64,000 bases of DNA from contig OZ241901.1 in NCBI GenBank assembly GCA_965202895.1, positions 5,084,001-5,148,000 on the forward strand, written 5' to 3'. The position numbers and the translations under genes are program-made. This document shows positions 22,641 to 30,611 of this stretch, piece after piece (within the stretch, counting starts at the first letter, position 1; the number at the start of each line of letters is the position of its first letter). Origin of the DNA: JAJDXW01 sp965202895. Lineage in GTDB: Bacteria > Pseudomonadota > Gammaproteobacteria > HK1. The notes under the pieces were generated by a model. It had not been told where the DNA came from. It did no database searches and saw nothing but the letters and a program-made list of their open reading frames with translations.

Positions 22641-24944
22641 GCTTCAATGAGGCCCCGGCGATTTCGCCGGGGAATTGCGCCAGCCGATCACCCCCGCCGC
22701 CTACCAGGCGGCCGCTTCAATGAGGCCCCGGCGATTTCGCCGGGGAATTTCATACTCACGCCCGGCGCCAGCTCGATCAGTGCCCGGCTTCAATGAGGCC
22801 CCGGCGATTTCGCCGGGGAATTCGGCGAGCGGCCGAAGACCATCTCCGGGCGCTCGGCCGGCTTCAATGAGGCCCCGGCGATTTCGCCGGGGAATTGTAC
22901 CGCGACCGCCCGACCCGGACCCGCGGGACGTCGCTTCAATGAGGCCCCGGCGATTTCGCCGGGGAATTGTCCTGACCGCCGCCGACCCGCCGGACGCCGG
23001 ATGATGCTTCAATGAGGCCCCGGCGATTTCGCCGGGGAATTGCCTCACGTCAGAACAGGCCGGGCGCCGTCGCCGGGTCGCTTCAATGAGGCCCCGGCGA
23101 TTTCGCCGGGGAATTGTGCAACCGGCCAGTCGAAGACGGTGCGCAGGCAGCTGCTTCAATGAGGCCCCGGCGATTTCGCCGGGGAATTGCGCGCGCCTCG
23201 AAGACCTCGCGCACCTGCTCGGGCGGGCTTCAATGAGGCCCCGGCGATTTCGCCGGGGAATTGAGGGAACCAGCCCGGTACGAGAGCGACGTGCCGTCCG
23301 GCTTCAATGAGGCCCCGGCGATTTCGCCGGGGAATTGGCCCGGGGACGTGGTAGGACTTCCGCGCGTGGTCTGGGCTTCAATGAGGCCCCGGCGATTTCG
23401 CCGGGGAATTGCGCCATCCGACAGGCGCACCGCTACCTGCCAGAGAAGGCTTCAATGAGGCCCCGGCGATTTCGCCGGGGAATTGCCAGCCAGCCGACCG
23501 AGCCGGCCCAGCCTCCGGCTCGCTTCAATGAGGCCCCGGCGATTTCGCCGGGGAATTCTCGCGACGCACGAGCGCAAGTGCGACCAGCGGACGCGGGCTT
23601 CAATGAGGCCCCGGCGATTTCGCCGGGGAATTAGCCCGTTTCTCGCGACGAGGCGCGCGCGCAGGGGTGCGCTTCAATGAGGCCCCGGCGATTTCGCCGG
23701 GGAATTGTCGCCGACCCGTCCATCCAGACCTTGACGGGCGAGCCGCTTCAATGAGGCCCCGGCGATTTCGCCGGGGAATTCGGCCTCTCCGCCGCCCTGA
23801 CTCTGTTCAGGCGAGAGCTTCAATGAGGCCCCGGCGATTTCGCCGGGGAATTGGCGCTCGAAGAGGTTCGCAAGCGGCGCACCCGCTACGCTTCAATGAG
23901 GCCCCGGCGATTTCGCCGGGGAATTGGAGGCCGAGCGCCGCACGCAGGCGCAGATCGCCGAGCTTCAATGAGGCCCCGGCGATTTCGCCGGGGAATTCGT
24001 AGAGCTCCACCGTCTGCCGGACGGCGGTCGAGGCGCTTCAATGAGGCCCCGGCGATTTCGCCGGGGAATTACCGGGGCGGGGGTGCCGGCACGCCCCCCG
24101 ACGTCGCTTCAATGAGGCCCCGGCGATTTCGCCGGGGAATTGAGGAAGGGAGAGACGTGGGGCGAGATGCGCTCACGTGCTTCAATGAGGCCCCGGCGAT
24201 TTCGCCGGGGAATTGCGCGCGCCGCGAAGCCGAGGAAGCCGCGCCGCCCACCGCTTCAATGAGGCCCCGGCGATTTCGCCGGGGAATTCGTCCGCGCGTA
24301 ATCGACGGCCGCCGCGCGCGACTCGCTTCAATGAGGCCCCGGCGATTTCGCCGGGGAATTCGGCGACGAATCGGGTGAGCGCGTCCTCCATGCCGCCGCT
24401 TCAATGAGGCCCCGGCGATTTCGCCGGGGAATTCTCATGCTCGACAGGCGATTGGGGCCGGGGCGGGCGACGCTTCAATGAGGCCCCGGCGATTTCGCCG
24501 GGGAATTCGGCCCCGGCCGCACCCTCGACCCGGCCCCGCACTCGCTTCAATGAGGCCCCGGCGATTTCGCCGGGGAATTCGCGCTTCCCGCCCGGGTGAG
24601 CGGTCCGGGCGGGTCGCTTCAATGAGGCCCCGGCGATTTCGCCGGGGAATTCTCGGCACGGCCGCCACGGTGGACACCGGCACGGACGCTTCAATGAGGC
24701 CCCGGCGATTTCGCCGGGGAATTGCCGGCCCCACGTGAGCGCCCCCGTCTTCCGCGAGCGGCTTCAATGAGGCCCCGGCGATTTCGCCGGGGAATTGGCC
24801 CCGGGCGGGGCGGCCCCGGGCGCCCGGCCGGGGAGCTTCAATGAGGCCCCGGCGATTTCGCCGGGGAATTAGGTCGTCACGGGGATCGCGTCGTCCCAGG
24901 CATCGCCCGCTTCAATGAGGCCCCGGCGATTTCGCCGGGGAATT

Positions 24945-25163
24945 CGCCTCGTCCCAAGTCGCTGAATTGTGGCATGGGACGGACCGGCTTGCGAGCGCTG
25001 CCACCGAGTGACTCCTGCCGCAGGTGGTCAGCGGCTGGTCCAGGCTTCCAAATTGTCAAAGAACGGCATGTTTCTCAATGCATTATGGTGTTTCGAGCGC
25101 TGCCCGACGATCCACGCACACCGGAGCGCTCGCGCATCGGCCGGCAGGTGCGGAGACACCTCG
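24945..25163 (-). promoter_or_regulatory. CRISPR leader
   Basis: This 219-base non-coding stretch lies between the cas2 stop and the first transcribed repeat. It is less GC-rich than its surroundings around 25045-25095. On the minus strand it contains TTCTTTGACAATTTGG, including a perfect TTGACA (25054-25059) that could be a -35 element. No convincing -10 was found at the right spacing. Leader identity follows from the handle orientation of the repeats and from cas1/cas2 proximity. Confidence 0.65.
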
Positions 25164-25457
25164 CTAGACGATGATAGCCTTCCGCTCCGGCGCTTCATAG
25201 CTCTTGCCGAGGCTCTCCACCCGCGGCTCGATCTGGCCCGCGGGTCCGAGGTCGAGGATCACGACATGGTCTTCCGACGGCTTGATGGCCTCTTCCAGAC
25301 GCTCCGTCATCTCGAACCGCCGCCGCGCGGTCAACCGGCACTGGAACACCGAAAGCTGCAGCCAGTGGCCGTAGCCCTTCATCGTCTTGAACACCTTCTG
25401 CCACCGTTTGCGATCGGCGATGTCGTAGGCGACCACGTAGAGTCTCTCGCTGGCCAT
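25164..25457 (-). CDS. cas2: CRISPR-associated endoribonuclease/integrase subunit Cas2
   Basis: Predicted 97-residue ferredoxin-fold protein that forms the central dimer of the Cas1-Cas2 spacer integrase. The N-terminus LYVVAYDIADRKRWQKVFK carries the conserved strand-1 aspartate. GYGHWLQLSVFQCRL in the middle is the usual second strand/helix region, and DHVVILDLG precedes the tail. Start at the ATG 25457 gives the normal length. It lies eight bases downstream of cas4-cas1 and is surely co-transcribed. The gene faces the leader and the array, the normal layout of an adaptation module. Confidence 0.95.
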   Translation of the reverse strand: MASERLYVVAYDIADRKRWQKVFKTMKGYGHWLQLSVFQCRLTARRRFEMTERLEEAIKPSEDHVVILDLGPAGQIEPRVESLGKSYEAPERKAIIV

Positions 25458-25465
25458 GCCCTGCT

Positions 25466-27178
25466 TCACCTCGGGAGATAGTGGGGGTAGGCGCGGACCT
25501 CCCCCTGCAGGTAGCGGGCGAGGAGCCGGGACTGTACGTCGAGCAGACGCCGCATTGATATCCGGTAGCCGAATACCGGGTGAGTGGTCTCCTGGTCCAG
25601 CCGCCGTTCGTACGCGGCAATGAGGGCCTTTCGTCCGGCCGGGTTGAGCGCCCAGGCGGGTCCGTTCGTCGTGAAGTCGCCGCTCCGGACCTCTCCGTTG
25701 TTGATCACCTGAAGTGTGCAGGAATCCGCGATGATCGGCCGGAACGGCTCCATCAGATCGAGGGCGAGGGCGGGTCGTCCATGCCGGGGACGGTGGTACA
25801 GGCCCATGTACGGGTCCAGTCCCACCGCGGTCAGCGCGGTGAGCAAGGTCCGTGTCAGCAAGGAGTAGCCGAACGAGAGCAGGGCGTTCACCGGGTCCGT
25901 CGGAGGGCGCCGCGTCCGGCGCGCGAACTCGAACGCCGGCAGGTCGCTCGTTCCGCCCGGCGCGAGCATCGCTTCGAAGTGGCTGAAGTAGAGCGCCGCT
26001 GCCTCGCCTTCGTATCCGAGGAGGCGCGGCTCGTCGGGGGCGGCCCGCGCGTGCTCCGCGACCCGCCGCAGGCTCGCGAGCACTCGGTCCCGTTCGTCCG
26101 AGGGGCGATCCGGCCGCCAGTTCCGGCGGAGCATCGTCCGCGAGTTCCTGATCTTGGCCGCCACGAGCTCGCGTGAGAAGGACATGCGTCGGCGCTCGTC
26201 GCCGGCGACCCGGAACTGCGCCTCGCGCACCGCGACGTTCCGGTTGCCGGTTCCGACCGTATGCCCCAGGAGCCATCCGCCCGACGACATCCAGCTCACC
26301 GGGACCTCGGCGCGCATCAGGGCGTGCAGGGTGGGGGTGCTGACCCCGACCGGCCCGAGCAAGGCGACTTGCGATACGTCGATGAGAGGCACCTCGACCT
26401 TCTGTTCGTCCGCCTCCACCACCAGCCGCTCTCCCTGCTTGCGCACCCTTGCGCCCGGTGTCTGGACGTAGAGCGGGAGCGCGGGGTCGTCGGCGGGGTT
26501 GAGGGGGCGGGGCGGCCGTCCCTTGTCGAAGAAGTTCGTCTCGTCGGGAAGGCAGATGCCGGCGAGGGAACACCGCGTGCACTTGGGGCTGTCCTCCAGA
26601 GGGGGTGGGCGGCGGCCGGAGGAGGCCGCGAGCCGAAGCTCCGAGATGGCTGCCCGCGTCCGCTCCCGCAGCTCCTCGTCGAAACGAACGTAGACCCGCT
26701 CCCGCGATCCCGCGAACCAGAGAACCCCTTCGATCGCGGTGTATCCGTTGTCCTCCAGGATCATGCCCTGGGCGCAAATCTGGACCCGCTCCGGCTCGTA
26801 GGCGCCCGCCGCCACGTGCGGCCGCTTGCCCTTCTTGAAGTCCACGGGAACGACGCGGTCGCCCTGCGCTTCCACCACGTCCATCTTCGCGATGATCCCG
26901 AGGGTCTCGGAAGAAAGGGTGACGGAATTCGCCCGGGCGAGCTCCTCGTCGAGCTCCTCCGGGGCCGGCAGGCGGCCCCGTTCGGTATCCACCCGCCGAT
27001 GCACCCGCCGGCCCTGGGCGGTGTCGCCGGTGTCCGCCCATTCCCCTTCCACCCACTCCAGATAGGCGAGCCTCGGGCAGTAGACCCACTCGTTCACCAT
27101 GCGGACGGGAACGAGCGCTTCCTCATCGGCCCGCGCCGGCGCGAAGAGCGGCAGGGATATCTGGGAGGGTGCGCTCAT
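25466..27178 (-). CDS. cas4-cas1: Cas4-Cas1 fusion protein
   Basis: Predicted 570-residue adaptation protein. Residues about 20-205 are Cas4, a RecB-like nuclease that trims prespacers and checks the PAM: RMVNEWVYCPRLAYLEWVEG supplies the first iron-sulfur cysteine, VVPVDFKKGKRPHV the catalytic D and K, and CTRCSLAGIC the other three cysteines. Residues about 225-570 are Cas1, the integrase: VALLGPVGVSTPTLHALM in the N-domain, then GYEGEAAALYFSHFE with the first metal-binding glutamate, GLYHRPRHGRPALALDLMEPF with the histidine and acidic residue, and INNGEVRSGDFTTNGPAWAL near the end. All catalytic residues appear intact. Fusion of Cas4 to Cas1 is characteristic of type I-G (formerly I-U) and also occurs in V-B. 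No cas3, csb1, csb2, csx17 or cas12 gene is found in the 1.2 kb upstream or anywhere else in the window. Confidence 0.95.
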   Translation of the reverse strand: MSAPSQISLPLFAPARADEEALVPVRMVNEWVYCPRLAYLEWVEGEWADTGDTAQGRRVHRRVDTERGRLPAPEELDEELARANSVTLSSETLGIIAKMDVVEAQGDRVVPVDFKKGKRPHVAAGAYEPERVQICAQGMILEDNGYTAIEGVLWFAGSRERVYVRFDEELRERTRAAISELRLAASSGRRPPPLEDSPKCTRCSLAGICLPDETNFFDKGRPPRPLNPADDPALPLYVQTPGARVRKQGERLVVEADEQKVEVPLIDVSQVALLGPVGVSTPTLHALMRAEVPVSWMSSGGWLLGHTVGTGNRNVAVREAQFRVAGDERRRMSFSRELVAAKIRNSRTMLRRNWRPDRPSDERDRVLASLRRVAEHARAAPDEPRLLGYEGEAAALYFSHFEAMLAPGGTSDLPAFEFARRTRRPPTDPVNALLSFGYSLLTRTLLTALTAVGLDPYMGLYHRPRHGRPALALDLMEPFRPIIADSCTLQVINNGEVRSGDFTTNGPAWALNPAGRKALIAAYERRLDQETTHPVFGYRISMRRLLDVQSRLLARYLQGEVRAYPHYLPR

Positions 27179-28364
27179 GTCGAGCGGCGGGGTCCGTATG
27201 TCGCCATGCCGCCCGGTCGCGGGTCGACCGAATCAGGGTCGGCCCGCTCCCGGCCGACCGCCGGTCGCCGGCCACGAGCCACCCGGTTCAATCCGCCTCC
27301 GGCAGAGCGTCGCCGAACGGCGGGCGCCTTCGGCTTCACGTCGGTCCCCGGCCGGCATGAATCCGCGTGCCGCCCCTGCCCATCTCCCGGTCCCCACCTC
27401 CCTCCCGATCCTCAACTCCCCACATGCGCTTCATCAATCCGTAAACAATCTGCCTGACTGCGCACGAACTGACTGCGCACGAAGCTCGGGTTGCGGTCGC
27501 CGGTCGGCGGAGACCCGGGTTCAGGCGGCCGCTTCATGGCCCATCCGGCCAGCATGGCCGTCGCACCTCGGCCCCCGGCGAGCTTCCGAGGTCGATCGCC
27601 CATCGTGCCTGCGGCGGAGCCGAGGATTGTGCGTAATCGGGAACGTCCAAGGGAAGCCCATCATATGCAGCGAGCTCGATCAATGACTGCGTTCGACCCC
27701 GGACGCTCGACCCTCGGCCCTGCCGCAGGCACGAGAGGGAAACGATTGGGGATTATCCAGAATGGTTGACGGTGGGGCAATATCCCTACTTGGTCCATTC
27801 AGTGCAACGGCTCGCGCTCGGCGTCGTCCCGGACCCCGCCGAACGCTGAGCTTGAAGTGGGGCGGTATCCCTACCCGATGGGGGCCGAGCCGGTCGGTCG
27901 ACCATTCCGTACAGCTCCCGAACGATTGCGATGGAAACCCGATGCGGACACGATGGCGGACGGTCGACTTCGGAAGCGCGCCGGAGACCGCAAGACGATG
28001 GCCGGTCCGGTCCGGCTGGAATAACCGTCGGGATGATCGTGGGGCGGCCTCCCGAACCCAGGTTTCCGCTGATCGTGATCGGGGCCCGCAACCGGCGCGG
28101 ACCGGAGACATCGACGTCCTCGCATCGCTCGGGATGGTCGCGCCCGGGGGGTCCGTATGCGCCTCGCAGCCGGCGCGGACCAGGAATACCGACGCCTTCC
28201 CGGCGGCCCTCGACCCGGGTTCCCATTGACCGGCGATCGGCGACCGGCGCTCGCTCGCATGACTGCTGACCGGCGTTCGACCGCGAACCGACCCCGCAGC
28301 GTAATGCAGGAACAGAAACGCGGGGGCCGGGCCGCCGCATGTGCCTCGGGGAGCCGCATGTACC
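27179..28364. other. Region without a supported gene; degenerate repeats
   Basis: About 1.2 kb between cas4-cas1 and iorA. Open frames exist on both strands but none has a domain, ribosome site or credible codon pattern. Imperfect direct repeats are visible: a GTGGGGC-NN-TATCCCTAC element at about 27772 and 27857, and CCGGCGCGGACC elements near 28095 and 28180. This is where an interference operon would be expected for a divergent or upstream arrangement, and it is not there. The promoter of cas4-cas1 must lie at its left end, but I could not identify it. Confidence 0.5.
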
Positions 28365-28370
28365 TATAAT
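28342..28370 (+). promoter_or_regulatory. Possible promoter of iorAB
   Basis: A perfect TATAAT at 28365-28370 lies 46 bases before the iorA start. The -35 position (28342-28347, TGCCTC) is a poor match, so the promoter may rely on the -10 element or an activator. Confidence 0.4.
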
Positions 28371-28415
28371 GCGGGAAAGCGCTCCCGGCGAGCGTGCGTC
28401 GCGAGGCGGAACCAG

Positions 28416-30611
28416 ATGGCGGAACGAAGCTTTGCGAAGGAAGTCCGGACCCTCGGGCTCGGCGACGGCGACGTCTTCCACGGCGAGGGGATCCTCGCGG
28501 TCGCGAAGGCGCTCCTCCAGTCCGGGGTGTCCTACGTAGGCGGCTACCAGGGGGCGCCGGTCTCCCACATGATGGACGTCTTCAGCGACGCCCGCGAGAT
28601 CCTCGACTCGCTCGGGGTACACGTCGAGACGTGCGCGAACGAGGCCGCCGCCTGCGCCATGCTCGCCGCCTCCATCAACTACCCGGTGCGCGGCTGTGCG
28701 GTCTGGAAGTCCACCGTCGGCACCAACGTCGCGTCCGACGCGCTCTCGAACCTCGCCTCCGCCGGGGTGACCGGCGGCGCCCTCATCGTCGTCGGCGAGG
28801 ACTACGGCGACGGCGCGAGCATCATCCAGGAACGAAGCCACGCCTTCGCCATGAAGTCGCAGGTGTGGCTCCTCGATCCCCGCCCGAGCCTGCCTGCGAT
28901 GGTGCGCGCCGTCGAGAAGGGCTTCGAGCTCTCCGAGGCGAGCAACACCCCGGTGATGCTCGAGCTCCGCATCCGGGCCTGCCATGTCCACGGGAGCTTC
29001 GCCACGCGAGCGAACCGCCCCCCCGCCTGGTCGAGCCGGCGGCTCCTCGAAGGGCCGCGCTTCGACCACGAACGCATCTGCCTCCCGCCCGCTACCTATG
29101 TGCAGGAGCAGAAGAAGGTGAACGAGCGGTGGCCGGCGGCCATCGCGTTCATCCGGGAGAGCGGCCTCAACGAGCACTTCCCGGCCACCGGTCCGGACGC
29201 GATCGACGACGTCGGGATCATCACCCAGGGCGGGATGTACAACGCGGTGCTCCGCGCCCTCGCCCTCCTCGGGTTCGCGGATCCGGCGGGAAACGCGCGA
29301 GTCCCGATCTTCGTCCTCAACGCCACCTATCCGCTCGTGCCGGAGGAGATCTCGGGGTTCTGTGCGGGCAAGCGGGCCGTCCTGGTGGTGGAGGAAGGGC
29401 AACCCGACTACCTCGAGGAAGCGATCGGGAGTCTCCTTCGCCGGGCCGACGTGAACACGAAGCTGCTCGGCAAGGGGCCGTTCCCGATGGCCGGCGAATA
29501 CACCGGCGAGGTCGTGCTCCGCGGCGTCGACTCGTTCCTCCGCGACTCCCTTGGACACAACGAGGCGCCCGACCCCGGGGTCGTCCGGGCGGTGGACGAC
29601 GCCAAGCGCCGCGCGGCGGAGATCCTCGCCGCCCCGGTTCCCGGCCGCCCCCCCGGATTCTGCACCGGCTGTCCCGAGCGGCCGGTCTTCAGCGCGCTCA
29701 AGATCGTGCAGCGCGAGGTGGGCGAGATGCACGTGAGCGCGGACATCGGCTGCCATACCTTCGCCACCCTCCCGCCTTTCCACATCGGGAACACCGTGCT
29801 CGGCTACGGCCTCGGGCTGGCGAGCTCCGCCGCCATCACCCCCCACATGGGCAAGCGCACCGTCAGCATCATGGGCGACGGCGGCTTCTGGCACAACGGC
29901 CTCACCACCGGGGTCGCGAGCTCGGTGTTCAACCGGTCGGACGACGTCCTCGTCGTCATGAACAACGGCTACACATCGGCGACCGGCGGCCAGGCGATCC
30001 CGTCCACCCGGGTGGGCTCCGGTGCGAACGGGAGCGGGAGCGCGAACGGTGGCGCGGGCGCGAATGGGCGCCGCTTCGAGGAGTCCGGGCCGGGTGCGAG
30101 CGAGAGCATCGAGAGGGCGCTCCGCGGCGTCGGGGTGAAGTGGGTCCGGCGCGTGCGGACCTATTCCGTCGAGAAGATGGTCAAGGCCCTGCGCGCCGCC
30201 CTGACCGGAGACGTCAAGGGGCTCAAGGTCATCGTGGCGGACGGAGAGTGCCAGCTCATGCGCCAGCGCCGCTACCGGCCGTGGTTCGCCCGGCGCTTGA
30301 AGGGGGGCCGGCGGGTGGTGCGTACCCGTTTCGGGGTGGACGAGGACGTGTGCACGGGGGATCACTCCTGCATCCGCCTCTCCGGCTGTCCGAGCCTGAC
30401 CGTGAAGGAGAGCTCGGACCCGCTTCGCACCGACCCGGTCGCGCACGTCGACAACGACTGCGTGGGGTGCGGTCTGTGCGGCGAGGTCGCGCACGCGGCG
30501 GTGCTCTGCCCGTCGTTCTTCCGCGCCGGGATCGTGAACAACCCGTCGGGCTGGGACCGGCTTCTCCACGGCGTGCGAAGCCGGGTCATCGGCGCGCTCG
30601 CCCGTGCCTGA
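28416..30611 (+). CDS. iorA: Indolepyruvate ferredoxin oxidoreductase, alpha subunit
   Basis: Predicted 731-residue cytosolic subunit of an enzyme that oxidatively decarboxylates aryl-2-oxoacids from aromatic amino acids to acyl-CoA, passing electrons to ferredoxin. N-terminal pyrimidine-binding domain: GYQGAPVSHMMDVFSD, ETCANEAAACAMLAASINYP. TPP domain: CTGCPERPVFSALK and the cofactor signature MGDGGFWHNGLTTG followed by VVMNNGYTSATGGQ. The C-terminus has ferredoxin-like cysteines, CTGDHSCIRLSGCPSL and CVGCGLCGEVAHAAVLCPSF, for iron-sulfur clusters. A Gly/Ser/Asn-rich insert of about 20 residues just after the TPP site is an oddity. The ATG at 28416 is preferred over an earlier in-frame ATG at 28341. 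The next gene overlaps its end by eight bases, so the two subunits are translationally coupled. Confidence 0.9.
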   Translation: MAERSFAKEVRTLGLGDGDVFHGEGILAVAKALLQSGVSYVGGYQGAPVSHMMDVFSDAREILDSLGVHVETCANEAAACAMLAASINYPVRGCAVWKSTVGTNVASDALSNLASAGVTGGALIVVGEDYGDGASIIQERSHAFAMKSQVWLLDPRPSLPAMVRAVEKGFELSEASNTPVMLELRIRACHVHGSFATRANRPPAWSSRRLLEGPRFDHERICLPPATYVQEQKKVNERWPAAIAFIRESGLNEHFPATGPDAIDDVGIITQGGMYNAVLRALALLGFADPAGNARVPIFVLNATYPLVPEEISGFCAGKRAVLVVEEGQPDYLEEAIGSLLRRADVNTKLLGKGPFPMAGEYTGEVVLRGVDSFLRDSLGHNEAPDPGVVRAVDDAKRRAAEILAAPVPGRPPGFCTGCPERPVFSALKIVQREVGEMHVSADIGCHTFATLPPFHIGNTVLGYGLGLASSAAITPHMGKRTVSIMGDGGFWHNGLTTGVASSVFNRSDDVLVVMNNGYTSATGGQAIPSTRVGSGANGSGSANGGAGANGRRFEESGPGASESIERALRGVGVKWVRRVRTYSVEKMVKALRAALTGDVKGLKVIVADGECQLMRQRRYRPWFARRLKGGRRVVRTRFGVDEDVCTGDHSCIRLSGCPSLTVKESSDPLRTDPVAHVDNDCVGCGLCGEVAHAAVLCPSFFRAGIVNNPSGWDRLLHGVRSRVIGALARA

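Larger units (their letters stand above)
7319..24944 (-). CRISPR. Very long CRISPR array, 239 repeats and 238 spacers by hand count
   Basis: Repeats are 36 bases, start GCTTCAATGAGGCC and end GGGGAATT on the + strand, and recur every 72-78 bases (mean 73.9). Each contains an 8-bp stem, CCCCGGCG pairing with CGCCGGGG around ATTT. Read on the minus strand the repeat ends CCTCATTGAAGC, giving the common 8-base handle AUUGAAGC, and the cas genes and a leader-like stretch lie at the high-coordinate end. I therefore infer transcription from 24944 toward 7319, newest spacers first. Repeats are almost invariant: the only variants I saw are the first by coordinate (last T to C, as expected at a trailer end) and the one at 18015 (last T to G). 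Spacers run about 35-42 bases. The base following GGGGAATT is nearly always C up to about 18.3 kb and mixed beyond it. Confidence 0.98.

Noticed and set aside
7319..24944. Dozens of open frames of 60-300 codons with repeated peptides such as MRPRRFRRGI and EFPGEIAGASLK on both strands
   Set aside because: The CRISPR repeat contains ATG and few stops, so every few units form an open frame. The spacers between are unrelated and show no coding signature.
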